Below are positions 1 through 8,969 of a stretch of 64,000 bases of DNA, piece by piece; positions within the stretch are counted from its first letter, which is position 1; each line of letters opens with the position of its first letter. The translations under genes were made by a program, and so were the position numbers. The stretch lies in NCBI RefSeq assembly GCF_030852425.1, contig NZ_NSDM01000003.1:434001-498000 (forward strand), given 5' to 3'. This DNA is from Saccharothrix longispora (GTDB lineage Bacteria > Actinomycetota > Actinomycetes > Mycobacteriales > Pseudonocardiaceae). The notes beneath the pieces are model-generated. The model saw only the letters and a program-made list of their open reading frames with translations. It was not told the DNA's origin and ran no database searches.

Positions 1-778
1 GCGCCCCGTCCGGCGAGATCGCCACGCCGTGCGGGATGAAGCTCACCGGGATCGTCCCCAGCACGGCGTTCGACGCGGTGTCGACGACGGCCACGTCGTT
101 GGAGAGCTTGTTGACCACGAGCAGCCTCGCGCCGTCCGGCGTCACGGCCACCGCGGTCGGCGTGCTGCCGGTGGCGATCTCCGCGACCTCGGTGTTGGTC
201 GCGGTGTCCACGACGGACACCGTGCCGGGGCCGGCGACGTCGTGCGCCACGTACAGCCGCGACCCGTCCGGCGTGATCGCGACGCCGTCCGCGTTCGGGC
301 CCACCGCGATGGTCTCGGTCGTGGTCAGCGTCGCCGCGTCCACCACGGACACCGTGCCCGCGAAGTAGTTGGACACGTAGACGTGCCCGCCGTCCGGTGA
401 CACCACGACACCGGCCGGGCCGTCGCCGACCGGCACGGCCGCGTCCACGGTGTTCGTCGGCGTGTCGATGACGGTCAGCGTGTCGTCGCGCACGTTGGTC
501 ACGTACCCGCGCGCGCCGTCGAACGCGACGCCGACGCCGTAGGGCGAGTCACCTCCGCCGTCGCCCAGCGTGCTGGTGACCGCGTCGGTGGCGGTGTCCA
601 GGACGGACACGCCGCCACCGTTGTTGGCGACGTACCCGAGCACGCGGTTCGGGGCGGCCGAAGCCGGCGCGGACGGCACCAGCAGCAGGGCGGCGACCAG
701 CGCGGACGTGCCACCGGTCGCCGCCGTTCTGCGGATGCCCGCGTGGACGCGTTCGTGGAGCAGGGTTCTGGGCAGCAC
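1..778 (-). CDS. Secreted YVTN-type beta-propeller protein (C-terminus off the window edge)
   Basis: The reverse-strand reading frame starts at a GTG preceded by GGAGG seven bases upstream and stays open to the left edge, so only the first 259 residues are visible. An N-terminal stretch of about 45 residues ends in a hydrophobic run and an Ala-rich cleavage-like site (about residues 26-43), suggesting a Sec signal. The rest repeats a unit of about 42 residues with the signatures GYVANN, VSVLDTATD, VSPDG and YVSNY, typical of surface YVTN/NHL seven-bladed propellers. Such propellers usually bind ligands or proteins; no catalytic residues are evident. It lies downstream of two other minus-strand genes in a likely operon. 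The exact role is unknown. Confidence 0.85.
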   Translation of the reverse strand, partial: MLPRTLLHERVHAGIRRTAATGGTSALVAALLLVPSAPASAAPNRVLGYVANNGGGVSVLDTATDAVTSTLGDGGGDSPYGVGVAFDGARGYVTNVRDDTLTVIDTPTNTVDAAVPVGDGPAGVVVSPDGGHVYVSNYFAGTVSVVDAATLTTTETIAVGPNADGVAITPDGSRLYVAHDVAGPGTVSVVDTATNTEVAEIATGSTPTAVAVTPDGARLLVVNKLSNDVAVVDTASNAVLGTIPVSFIPHGVAISPDGA

Positions 779-848
779 TGTCGGCCTCCGAGCCTCGACG
801 GGGTCCCGCACTGACCCGATCGCTGCGCGCGGATGAGCCGTTAGCCGG

Positions 849-2108
849 TCAGAAGCGGTAGACGTGGACGGAGTACGGGCCGAAGTCGTCGACGATCCTG
901 CCGTCCACGATGGGCACGGTCCGGTTCTCGCCCTCCACGGTCGCCGTGCCCGACGCCACCGGCACGGTCAGCTCCACCTTCGCCGCGCGGCTCTTGGGGT
1001 TGTCCTTGTTCCCGTCGGTCTGCGCGAGCACCCACCGCTGCCCGTCGACCTGCTTGTGCAGGACGGCCACCGGGATGCCGTTGTCGCTCGTGGCCGTCAC
1101 GCCGGGCAGGTTGGGCGCGTTGAGCACGGGCGCGAGCGCCTTGAGCCGGGCGTTGACGGCCGCGACGCGGGCGGTGATCCCGGGGCGGGTCAGGATGCTG
1201 GTGTACTCGCCCCTGCCCTCGGTGTAGAAGCTGTGCGCGAAGTAGTTGATCCCGGTCGCGCCGTGCAGGACGGTGTTCCACACCGCCGACTCCAACTGGT
1301 CGGCGTCGATGATCTCGCCGTGCGTGTGCGGGTGGCCGGTCTCGACGAACCCGTACAGCGGCTTGTCCGGTCCGCACCACTTGCGCATGGTGTCGATGAC
1401 CTCGCCGTAGGCGTACGCGCCGACGGTGTGGTTGCGGTCCGGGTGCGTCCAGGCGTAGTAGTCGGCCGAGGCGATGTCCGCGGCCGAGCAGTAGGTGCGC
1501 ATGTCCTCCTCGTACGACTCCTCGATGTAGCCGTAGCCGATCTCGCCGGTGGGCGTGCCCATCCACGGGCTGAAGTTGATGTACGTCGGGCGCGTCGGGT
1601 CCTTCGCGCGCACGGCGTCGGCGGCCTTGAGGATCGCCGACGGCTGCATCTCCGGGTTGAACACGTCGCCGTAGACCTTGTTCATGTCCGGTTCGTCGGC
1701 CACCAGGTAGCCGACGTAGTTGCGCGCGTGCGCGGTGTCGGCCAGCACCGTGTCCACGCGCGTCGGGTCCACGTACACCCGCCAGTCGGTCTGGTGGAGG
1801 CCTTCCTGGCGCAGCCACCACCACTCGTCCTCCCACAGCCCGATGCCGACGTCGACGCCGATCTTCGGGAGGGCGTAGCCGAGCTTCTCGCCGTTCTCCA
1901 CGCCGGAGGGGTCCTGCATCCAGACGTTGATCGGGAACGTGCCCGGGTCGCCCGTCGGGTTGGGCCCGTTGGCCCACCTCTCGTAGTAGTCGACCGACGG
2001 GACGACGACGGGCGGCGCCGCGGTGGGGGCGTCCGGGACCTGCGCCCGGGCGGTGCACGCCGCCGTCAGCAGGAGGAGGACCGCCGCGAGGGCGCGTGGA
2101 AGGGCCAT
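849..2108 (-). CDS. Secreted lipoprotein, glycoside-hydrolase-like TIM barrel
   Basis: This 419-residue protein starts with a short signal and an LTAAC lipobox-like site (Cys18), so it is probably an exported lipoprotein. The body resembles clan GH-A hydrolases: ADEP near residue 139 could supply the acid/base Glu, and FVETG near residue 256 the nucleophile. Aromatic-rich strands such as EDEWWW suit a carbohydrate cleft. The family assignment is inferred from these motifs only. It lies between a rhamnosyltransferase-like gene and a YVTN propeller gene on the same strand, so trimming or modification of the surface glycan is a reasonable guess. The ATG start follows an AGGAC sequence ten bases upstream. 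Confidence 0.75.
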   Translation of the reverse strand: MALPRALAAVLLLLTAACTARAQVPDAPTAAPPVVVPSVDYYERWANGPNPTGDPGTFPINVWMQDPSGVENGEKLGYALPKIGVDVGIGLWEDEWWWLRQEGLHQTDWRVYVDPTRVDTVLADTAHARNYVGYLVADEPDMNKVYGDVFNPEMQPSAILKAADAVRAKDPTRPTYINFSPWMGTPTGEIGYGYIEESYEEDMRTYCSAADIASADYYAWTHPDRNHTVGAYAYGEVIDTMRKWCGPDKPLYGFVETGHPHTHGEIIDADQLESAVWNTVLHGATGINYFAHSFYTEGRGEYTSILTRPGITARVAAVNARLKALAPVLNAPNLPGVTATSDNGIPVAVLHKQVDGQRWVLAQTDGNKDNPKSRAAKVELTVPVASGTATVEGENRTVPIVDGRIVDDFGPYSVHVYRF

Positions 2109-2143
2109 GGTTCGGAGGTCCTGTTCGGGTCGGGGTGCGGGTC

Positions 2144-3004
2144 TCAGCCGGGGGTGCGGGCGCGTCCGCGCGCGGCCAGCACCTGCTTGGCCTTCTCGAA
2201 ACCGCCGGGACCGAGGAGCCGCTGCGCGGCCGTCTTGGCCACGAATCTGGCCCCGTCGCGCGCCACCCGCAAGGGATGTCCCACGAACCGGTCACGCGCC
2301 ACCACCCGACCGGCGGGTTCCGGAACGTCGTCCAGCGCCGACCCGAACAGCGGCCGGTACGGCGCGGGCGACACCAGCCGGCCGCGCGTGCGGTTGCTCA
2401 CGTTGCCGCCGTGCACGACCTGGAGCCAGCCGGGCGGGCCGCCGAGCGACACCACCTCGGCGTGCCGGTGCAGCCGGTTGTGCCAGTCCGCCCAGCACGT
2501 CACCGGGTCGGCCCAGCTCTCCCGCATCGAGGCGAACGCGTTGTCCCGGTCGTGGTGGGAGAACAACCCGCTCGGGCTCTTGACCAGCCCGTTCGCCAGG
2601 TAGAGCGCGGTGCGGCGGCCGGTCGACGGCGCCGCCTGGAGGCGTTCGACGAAGTCGGCGGCCAGGCCGTCGTCGTTGTCCAGGTTCGTGGTGATCAGCT
2701 CGTCGCCCCTGGTCGGGAACAGCGCGGCGACGTCCTCCAGCAGCTCCTCCCGGCTGACCCGGGTGCGGAACACCGGCGTGTAGGCGTCGCCGTGCGCGGC
2801 GATCCGGTCCTTGAGCCACCGCGGGCTCTCCGGGTCGAAGTAGATGAGCCACCGGAAGTCCGACGAGGTCTGCGCCGCCACCGAGGGCAGGCAGTACCGC
2901 TCGAACAGCCCGACGCGCTTGGTCAGCCAGCCCTCCTGCGCCCGCACGACGCTCTCGGCGCCCACGGACGGCAGGTTGAAGCGCGTCAGAACGACGTGGT
3001 CCAT
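2144..3004 (-). CDS. Putative rhamnosyltransferase family protein (PF11316-like)
   Basis: The protein has 286 residues when started at the ATG at 3004, which has a GAAGGGG ribosome site. A longer open frame reaches the divergent gene at 3088 and is rejected. The start VVLTRFNLP, then LFERYCLPSVAAQ (34-46), WLIYFDP (52-58) and LDNDDG (108-113) reproduce the conserved layout of the putative rhamnosyltransferase family, a GT-A type group whose DxD-like motif binds a metal-nucleotide sugar. It would transfer a sugar to a surface glycan on the cytoplasmic side. It is first in a minus-strand operon, divergent from the GT2/flippase operon. Sugar and linkage cannot be read from sequence. Confidence 0.8.
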   Translation of the reverse strand: MDHVVLTRFNLPSVGAESVVRAQEGWLTKRVGLFERYCLPSVAAQTSSDFRWLIYFDPESPRWLKDRIAAHGDAYTPVFRTRVSREELLEDVAALFPTRGDELITTNLDNDDGLAADFVERLQAAPSTGRRTALYLANGLVKSPSGLFSHHDRDNAFASMRESWADPVTCWADWHNRLHRHAEVVSLGGPPGWLQVVHGGNVSNRTRGRLVSPAPYRPLFGSALDDVPEPAGRVVARDRFVGHPLRVARDGARFVAKTAAQRLLGPGGFEKAKQVLAARGRARTPG

Positions 3005-3087
3005 CGAGAACCCCTTCCCGTATGCCCGGTACATCGGGATACGGGGTCGGGCGTTAACGATCCGCGACCGCGCACGATGAGTAGGAC
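3005..3087. promoter_or_regulatory. Divergent intergenic region between two glycan operons
   Basis: These 83 bases separate the start codons of the minus-strand rhamnosyltransferase-like gene and the plus-strand GT2 gene and must hold both promoters. The part nearest the minus-strand gene is relatively AT-rich for this genome and includes GGGCGTTAACGATCC. No convincing -35/-10 pair was identified. Confidence 0.4.
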
Positions 3088-4137
3088 GTGACTGATCCCT
3101 CGACACGACCCGCGGTCGACGTCGTCATCCCCTGCTACAACTACGCGAGGTTCCTCAGGTCCTGCGTGCGGAGCGTCCTCGACCAGCCCGGCGTCGACGT
3201 CCGGGTGCTGATCATCGACGACACGTCCACCGACGACACGCCCGAGGTGGTGGCGGAGCTCACGCGGGACCCGCGGGTCGAAGGTCGCAGGCACCAGGTC
3301 AACAAGGGGCACATCGCCACCTACAACGAGGGCCTGCTGGAGTGGGCCAAGGCCGACTACACCGTTCTCCTGTCCGCGGACGACCTGCTGGCGCCGGGCT
3401 CCCTGGCCCGCGCGGCCGCGGTCTTCGAGGCCAACCCGAACGTCGGCATGGTGTACGGGCGCGTCGTGTACTACCGGGACCAGGACCGCCTGCCGAAGGT
3501 CGTCACCCCGCCGGCGGGCACGACGGTGTGGTCCGGTGTGGACTGGATCGAGGCGCGCTGCCGGACCGGCCAGAACGTGCTGTCCTCCCCGGAGGCGGTC
3601 GTGCGCACCTCCGTGCAGCAGCGGGTCGGCGGCTACCGGGCCGACCTGCCGCACGCCGGTGACCTGGAGATGTGGATGCGCATCGCGGCCGTCTCCGACA
3701 TCGGCTACGTGCGCGGCAAGCCCGCCGCGTACTACCGGGTGCACCAGCAGTCGATGATGCGCACGCGGTTCTCGTCGCTGTTCGCGGACCTGGAGCAGCG
3801 GCAGGCCGTGTTCGACCTGTTCTTCCGCGAGCACCCCGACCTGCCGCCGAGGCTGAAGTCGCTGGCGAACCGGTCCATCGCCAAGGACGCCCTGTGGCGG
3901 GCCGTCCGGGCCTACGACCGCGACCGGCTGGCCGACATCCCGGTGGACGAGCTGGTGGAGTTCGCCCGTCGCGTCGACCCCGGCGCCGAGCGGCTGGGCG
4001 AGTACCGGGCGTTGCGGCGCAGGCGCGCGCTCGGGCCGCGCGCGTGCAGCCGCACGCAGCTGTTCGTCGGCAGCCACCTGGTCAAGCGGGGACGGGGCCT
4101 GGTGTCCAAGCAGGTCTGGAAGTGGCGCGGGCAGTGA
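3088..4137 (+). CDS. Family 2 glycosyltransferase
   Basis: This 349-residue protein opens with VDVVIPCYNYARFL (9-22), followed by IIDDTSTDDT (42-51) and LSADD (95-99). These are the nucleotide-binding and DxD-type motifs of inverting GT-A family 2 enzymes. The acceptor half contains the usual basic loops and lacks membrane segments, so it probably works at the inner membrane face on a lipid-linked sugar. GTG is the start. The stop overlaps the start of the flippase gene (GTGA), making a coupled operon GT2-flippase-WsaF-like GT. The donor sugar is unknown. Confidence 0.9.
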   Translation: MTDPSTRPAVDVVIPCYNYARFLRSCVRSVLDQPGVDVRVLIIDDTSTDDTPEVVAELTRDPRVEGRRHQVNKGHIATYNEGLLEWAKADYTVLLSADDLLAPGSLARAAAVFEANPNVGMVYGRVVYYRDQDRLPKVVTPPAGTTVWSGVDWIEARCRTGQNVLSSPEAVVRTSVQQRVGGYRADLPHAGDLEMWMRIAAVSDIGYVRGKPAAYYRVHQQSMMRTRFSSLFADLEQRQAVFDLFFREHPDLPPRLKSLANRSIAKDALWRAVRAYDRDRLADIPVDELVEFARRVDPGAERLGEYRALRRRRALGPRACSRTQLFVGSHLVKRGRGLVSKQVWKWRGQ

Positions 4138-5564
4138 CCGCCGGCCTGGAGCGGAAGGTCACCTCGGCGATCCGCTGGAGCGCGGTCAACAGCCTGGTGC
4201 AGCGGCTGGGGCAGGTGGGCGTCGGCGTCCTCGTCGCCCGGCTGGTGGCCCCCGAGCAGTTCGGCGTGTTCGCCGTGGCGCTCGTGGTGATGAACATCGT
4301 GATGAGCATCAGCGAGATGGGCGTCAGCGTCGCCCTGGTGCGCACCGAGCGGCCGGTGGAGGAGCTGGCGCCCACCGTCACCACGCTGTCCATCGCCTCC
4401 GGCGCGCTGCTGTGCCTGGTGTGCGTGCTCGGCGCGCCGTGGTTCGCGGGCGCGATGGGCACGCCGCAGGCCACCGGCGTGATCCAGCTCATGTCGCTGT
4501 CACTGGTGGTGGCGGGCGTGTCGGCGGTGCCCGGCGCGCTGCTCCAGCGCGAGTTCCGGCAGGACCACAAGTTCGTCGCCGACACCTCGGCGTTCGTCGT
4601 GGGCACCACCGTGACGGTGGTGCTCGCGCTGCTCGGGTTCGGCGCGTGGAGCCTGGCCTGGGCGCGGATCGCCACGAACCTGGTGTCGACCGGCGTCATG
4701 TTCGCCTACACCGAGCGCTGGTACCGGCCCGGGTTCGACCCCCGGCAGGCGCGGGAGCTGCTGTCCTTCGGCCTGCCGCTGGCCGGGGCGAGCCTGCTCG
4801 TGTTCGGCGTGCTCAACGTCGACCAGATCGTGGTCGGCGGCGTGCTCGGGACCGTGCAGCTCGGCTACTACCTGCTCGCGTTCAACCTGGCGAACTGGCC
4901 GGTCGCGGCGTTCTCGCAGCCGGTGCGCAGCGTGTCACTGGCGGCGTTCTCACAGGTCAGGGATGATCCGGCGTTGTTCGCGCGGACGTTCGCCCGCGCC
5001 CTGCGGCTGCTCGCGCTGGCCACCGTGCCCGCGTGCGTGCTGCTGGCCGTGCTGGCCGACCCGCTGGTCCGGGTCGTCTACGGCGAGCGGTGGGCGCCCG
5101 CCGCGCAGGCGCTGGCGCTGCTGGTGGTGCTCGGCGCGCTGCGCGTGGCGCTGGAACTGGGCTACGACTACCTGGCCAGCGCGGGCCGGTCGCGCGCCAT
5201 CTTCGTCATCCACCTCGTCTGGCTCGCGGCGCTGGTGCCGCTGCTGGCGCTGGGTGCGCACGTCGGCGGCCTGCGCGGCGTGGCGGCGGCGCAGAGCGTG
5301 GTGGTGCTCGTGGTCGTCGTGCCCGCGTACCTGGTGGCGTTCCGGCCCTACGGGCTGCGGGCGCGCGTCCTCGGCGCGGCGGTGGCGCGCCCCCTGCTCG
5401 GCGGTCTCGTGATGGTCGCGGTCGCGCTCGGCGTGGAGCAGCTGGTCGAGGCCCCCCTGTGGCGGCTCCTGGTGAGCGGCGCGCTCGCGTCCCTGGCCTA
5501 CGCCGCCGTCGTCTTCCCCCTGCGCCACGAGGTGCTGGGGCTGCTGAGGAGGAGCAACGCGTGA
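4134..5564 (+). CDS. Polysaccharide flippase (Wzx/MVF-like exporter)
   Basis: The 476-residue protein consists of about 12-14 hydrophobic helices and begins with a basic N-terminus followed by QRLGQVGVGVLVARLVAPEQFG, a signature region of lipopolysaccharide/O-unit exporters of the MOP superfamily (here residues 23-44, with AFSQ-type loops later). It would translocate the undecaprenyl-linked repeat unit across the membrane. Its GTG start overlaps the stop of the upstream GT2 gene and its stop overlaps the next GTG, so all three genes are translationally coupled. A Wzy-like polymerase and Wzz-like protein follow downstream, supporting a Wzx/Wzy pathway. Confidence 0.88.
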   Translation: MTAGLERKVTSAIRWSAVNSLVQRLGQVGVGVLVARLVAPEQFGVFAVALVVMNIVMSISEMGVSVALVRTERPVEELAPTVTTLSIASGALLCLVCVLGAPWFAGAMGTPQATGVIQLMSLSLVVAGVSAVPGALLQREFRQDHKFVADTSAFVVGTTVTVVLALLGFGAWSLAWARIATNLVSTGVMFAYTERWYRPGFDPRQARELLSFGLPLAGASLLVFGVLNVDQIVVGGVLGTVQLGYYLLAFNLANWPVAAFSQPVRSVSLAAFSQVRDDPALFARTFARALRLLALATVPACVLLAVLADPLVRVVYGERWAPAAQALALLVVLGALRVALELGYDYLASAGRSRAIFVIHLVWLAALVPLLALGAHVGGLRGVAAAQSVVVLVVVVPAYLVAFRPYGLRARVLGAAVARPLLGGLVMVAVALGVEQLVEAPLWRLLVSGALASLAYAAVVFPLRHEVLGLLRRSNA

Positions 5565-6778
5565 GGGTCGTCCAGCAGTTGCAGCGCCGCGCGCACCAGG
5601 TCTCGCACATCGTGCGCGACGGCGGTGTGCGGCAGCTCGGTGCTCGTGCCCTGGCGCGCGCGGCGCGGCGGTTCGGCGCGGACACCGAGGTGTTCCCGGT
5701 GCGCCTGGAGGACGTGCGCGCGGCCGACATCTCCGCGCGCCGCCCCGTCGAGGTGCCGTCGGTGCCCGCGGACGGCGCGTTGACGGTCAACTGGGTGAGC
5801 ACGCCGCCGTCGCCGGGGTCGGGCGGGCACACCACGATGTTCCGGCTGGTCGAGCACCTCCAGTCGCTGGGCCACACCAACCGGCTGTACCTGTACGACG
5901 TGTACGGCAGCCGTGCGGCGGACCACGAGCCGGTGATCAGGGCGGCGTTCCCGGGGTTCCGGGGGACGGTGCACGACGTGACCGGGGGGATGGACGACGC
6001 GCACGCCGTGTTCGCGACGGCGTGGATGACGGCCTACCCGGTGTTCAACGACCCGTGCGCGGGCAAGCGGTTCTACCTGGTGCAGGACTACGAGCCGTGG
6101 TTCTTCCCGGTCGGCGGGCTGTCCGCGCTGGCCGAGAACACCTACCGGATGGGGTTCCACGGGTTCACCGCTGGGCGGTACCTGGCGGACAAGCTGCGCA
6201 CCGAGGTCGGCATGCCCGCCGACTCCTTCGAGTTCGGCTGCGACGCCGACCGGTACCACCTGCGGGAGGGCGTGACGCGGGACGGCGTGGTGTTCTACGC
6301 GCGCCGGCTGGCGCCCCGGCGTGCCATCGAGATCGGGTTGCTGGCGCTGGAGATCTTCGCGGAGCGGCACCCGGATGTCCGGATTCACACCTACGGGGAG
6401 AAGATCGGCTCGCTCGGCCCGAACCACGTCGACCACGGCCTGGTGTCCCCGGACGCGTTGAACGACATCTACAACCGGTGCTACGCCGGTCTCACGCTGT
6501 CGATGACGAACGTGTCGCTGGTGCCGCACGAGATGCTGGCGGCGGGTTGCGTGCCGGTGGTGAACGACGCCGCGCACAACCGCGTGGTGCTGGACAACGA
6601 CCACGTCCGCTACGCGCCCGCGACCCCGCACGACCTGGCCCGCGCACTGTCCGAAGTGGTCTCGCTACCGGATTTCGCGACCGTCGCCCGCACCGCGTCG
6701 TCCAGCGTGTCGAGCCGTTCCTGGGACGCGGCCGGCCACGACCTGGACAAGGTCCTCCGCCGGGAGCTCCTCGTCTGA
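5561..6778 (+). CDS. WsaF-like GT-B glycosyltransferase
   Basis: The 405-residue protein starts at a GTG with a very strong GAGGAGGAG site inside the end of the flippase gene. The segment WVSTPPSPGSGGHTTMFRL (78-96), with the glycine-rich turn at 87-92, and later FYLVQDYEPWFFP (171-183) and FYARRLAPRRA match the N- and C-terminal domains of WsaF-type rhamnosyltransferases known from S-layer glycan synthesis. It probably adds rhamnose or a related deoxysugar to the growing unit in the cytoplasm. Donor specificity is inferred only from family resemblance. Confidence 0.85.
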   Translation: MRVVQQLQRRAHQVSHIVRDGGVRQLGARALARAARRFGADTEVFPVRLEDVRAADISARRPVEVPSVPADGALTVNWVSTPPSPGSGGHTTMFRLVEHLQSLGHTNRLYLYDVYGSRAADHEPVIRAAFPGFRGTVHDVTGGMDDAHAVFATAWMTAYPVFNDPCAGKRFYLVQDYEPWFFPVGGLSALAENTYRMGFHGFTAGRYLADKLRTEVGMPADSFEFGCDADRYHLREGVTRDGVVFYARRLAPRRAIEIGLLALEIFAERHPDVRIHTYGEKIGSLGPNHVDHGLVSPDALNDIYNRCYAGLTLSMTNVSLVPHEMLAAGCVPVVNDAAHNRVVLDNDHVRYAPATPHDLARALSEVVSLPDFATVARTASSSVSSRSWDAAGHDLDKVLRRELLV

Positions 6779-6780
6779 CC

Positions 6781-6802
6781 CGGGAGTCCAACGCCCAGGT
6801 CA
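6781..6802. repeat. Solo 22-nt intergenic repeat unit between convergent stop codons
   Basis: One unit with the core CGGGAGTCCAACGCCCAGG lies immediately after the stop of the WsaF-like gene and runs into the stop codon of the opposing gene, filling the 21-base gap. Its sequence matches units of the large inverted element at 57011-57132 (cores CGGGAGTCCAACC and CGAGAGTCCGACGCCCAGG). The position suggests a role at transcript 3' ends or a tolerated insertion site. Confidence 0.7.
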
Positions 6803-7765
6803 GGCGGGGGAGGGGGAGGTCGCGTCGGGGACGAGGACGGTGGCCGGGGCCGAGCCGTCGGCGGGCACCAGGTGGACGGCGGCCTGCTTCGCGTCCTTCG
6901 GGACCGCGGCGAAGGCCAGGCGGTCCGCGTCCAGCCAGGTGGCCTGGTCGTCGACGCCGGCCGTGCCCGGGAGGCGGAGTTCGGTGCCGGTGGCCAGGTC
7001 GAGGACGGCCAGGTCCCAGGGCCCCAGGCGGCCGATGCGCTTCTTGTAGGCGACCCTGGTGCCGTCCGGGGACAGCGACGGGCACTCCGCGTCGCGGCGC
7101 AACGACCGCGCGCTGCGGTCCACCAGGTCGCCCTTCACCAGCCAGGTCAGGCCGCCGGACGCGAGGGTGGCGTAGAACGTGCGGTCGTCGGCGCCGACCG
7201 TCAGGCCCCAGTAGTTGACGTCCTGCGCCGTGTGGGCCTGTCCCTCCACGTCGGCCGCGAAGCCCTCCAGGGACTCCACGACCTCACCGCTGCGCAGGTC
7301 GAAGAACCCGGTGCGGGTGGAGAAGCCGCCCGGCACCGAGTACGAGTCCCCCGTCACGAACGACGTCCAGGACACCACCTGACCGGACCCGGACACTCTG
7401 GCGCGGCTCGGGATGCCGGGCAGCGGCACGGTCCGCACCACCTCCCCCGCGCGGCTGATCTCGGCCGCGTAGGTGGGGCCGGGACCCGCGAGCTTCAGGC
7501 ACACCGTCGTGCCGGCGGCGCGGTAGAACCGCTGGCAGGCCTGGTCGGTCGTGGAGCGCGCGGACGGGTCGGCCAGGCTCAGCTGCTCGACCCGCGACCG
7601 CCCGTCGGCCAGCTCCACGTAGAGGAGGTCGCCGCTCCGCGCGGCCGTCGCCGCGGCCACCGGCCGGTCCTCGCGGGCGACCGCCGTCAGGTAGACCGCA
7701 CCGGCGACGGCGACCAGTACGATGGCGCTCACGGCGAGCACGGTGCGGCGCGAGCCCAAATCCAT
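6800..7765 (-). CDS. Membrane-anchored TolB/PD40-like beta-propeller protein
   Basis: The protein has 321 residues from the ATG at 7765, which follows AGGTGG closely; GTG codons at 7768 and 7771 and a TTG at 7783 are alternatives. One N-terminal helix (8-29) places the rest outside the membrane. The exported part has repeated strands ending in motifs such as LSPDGTRVAYKK, typical of WD40-like/PD40 propellers. Two Cys residues near 75-90 could pair. It sits between a glycosyltransferase operon and the Wzz/Wzy pair, so a structural or sensing role at the cell surface is possible. No enzymatic motif is visible. Confidence 0.75.
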   Translation of the reverse strand: MDLGSRRTVLAVSAIVLVAVAGAVYLTAVAREDRPVAAATAARSGDLLYVELADGRSRVEQLSLADPSARSTTDQACQRFYRAAGTTVCLKLAGPGPTYAAEISRAGEVVRTVPLPGIPSRARVSGSGQVVSWTSFVTGDSYSVPGGFSTRTGFFDLRSGEVVESLEGFAADVEGQAHTAQDVNYWGLTVGADDRTFYATLASGGLTWLVKGDLVDRSARSLRRDAECPSLSPDGTRVAYKKRIGRLGPWDLAVLDLATGTELRLPGTAGVDDQATWLDADRLAFAAVPKDAKQAAVHLVPADGSAPATVLVPDATSPSPA

Positions 7766-7858
7766 CACCACCTGTAACGACAAGCCGCGAGTCGGCCGAT
7801 TTCAGGGTAACAACACCTTGCGGACCTCTACGCGGGGTAAATGCGGATCGGGGAACGG

Positions 7859-8968
7859 ATGGACTTCTGGGGCGCGCTGCGTGTGCTGCGGCGGCGGTGG
7901 TACATCGCCCTGCCGTCGGCGCTCCTGGCCGTGGGTCTGGCGGCGGGCGTGTTCGTGTCGATCCCGACCCGCTACGAGTCGACCGGTGTGATGGTGTTCA
8001 CCTCGCCGGCGGCGGGTGGCACGTTCAACCAGAACGTCTCCCCCGAGGAAGCGGTGAAGATCAACCCGCTGCTGGCGTTCGACGGCAGCCTCTCGACCAC
8101 GTCGCAGATCATCGCGCAGATCCTGGCCGACCCGAAGACGCGCGAGAACCTGGGCATCACCGAGGGCTCGACGGCGAACTTCACCGCCGCGGGCGGTGGG
8201 GTGAACGGCCCGTTCATGTTCGTGGTGACCGACGCGGAGTCCCCGGACGAGGCGGAGAAGCTCGTCACCACGGTGCTGACCTTCGCGCAGAAGGAGCTGG
8301 AGGACCAGCAGCGCAAGCTCAGCGCGCCGGAGTCGACGTTCATCACCTCGCAGGTGATCGTGAACCCGACGACGGCCGAGGCGCAGATCGGCGGCAAGGT
8401 CCGGTACGCGGGCGCGGCGTTCGTGCTGCTGATGCTGTTCACGTTGGCGGCGACGTTCGCCTCGGACAGCGTGATGGGCAAGCTCAAGCGTCGCCGCGAG
8501 GCCGAAGCGGAGGTCGACGACGAGGACGAGGGGTCGGAGGAGGCGTCCGCCGAACCGGGCGAACCGCGGTCGACCGGCGCGAAGCCGGCGGACTTCCGCC
8601 CCGACAACCCCCGCCCCCACGACGATCCCCCGCACGGCACCCCCAGGCCGCCGCTGAACGGCCGGCCGCGCCGCCCCGAACCGCCGCCGCAGCAGGGACC
8701 GGGGCACGGGCCCCAGACGGGCCAGCAGGGACCACCCCAGCAGGGACCGCAGCAGGGCCCGCCGCCGCGTCCGCCCGTGCGCAGGCCCCCCACGGCCAGC
8801 GAGCAGACGGTCAAGGTGCAGCCGCCGAAGCCCCAGCCCCCGAAGCCCCAGCCGACCGCGAGCGAGCGGACCGTGAAGATCGCCGCCGTGGGCACCCCGG
8901 ACAACCCGAAGCCGCCGGGTGGCGCACCGGGCGTGCCCGGTTGGCCGACGCGCGAAGACTCACCGTGA
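7859..8968 (+). CDS. Wzz-like chain-length determinant with long Pro/Gln-rich tail
   Basis: Started at ATG 7859 (GGGGA five bases upstream; an in-frame ATG at 7841 is possible) the product has 369 residues. Two helices (about 17-35 and 183-201) bracket a loop of about 145 residues, the topology of Wzz/polysaccharide co-polymerases. The remaining 170 residues are cytoplasmic, first acidic, then extremely rich in Pro, Gln and Gly. The tail contains two copies of a TASE(Q/R)TVK motif, which could be Ser/Thr kinase or FHA-domain targets; that is inference. There is no tyrosine kinase domain. The next gene encodes an O-antigen ligase/polymerase. Confidence 0.8.
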   Translation: MDFWGALRVLRRRWYIALPSALLAVGLAAGVFVSIPTRYESTGVMVFTSPAAGGTFNQNVSPEEAVKINPLLAFDGSLSTTSQIIAQILADPKTRENLGITEGSTANFTAAGGGVNGPFMFVVTDAESPDEAEKLVTTVLTFAQKELEDQQRKLSAPESTFITSQVIVNPTTAEAQIGGKVRYAGAAFVLLMLFTLAATFASDSVMGKLKRRREAEAEVDDEDEGSEEASAEPGEPRSTGAKPADFRPDNPRPHDDPPHGTPRPPLNGRPRRPEPPPQQGPGHGPQTGQQGPPQQGPQQGPPPRPPVRRPPTASEQTVKVQPPKPQPPKPQPTASERTVKIAAVGTPDNPKPPGGAPGVPGWPTREDSP

Positions 8969-8969
8969 G

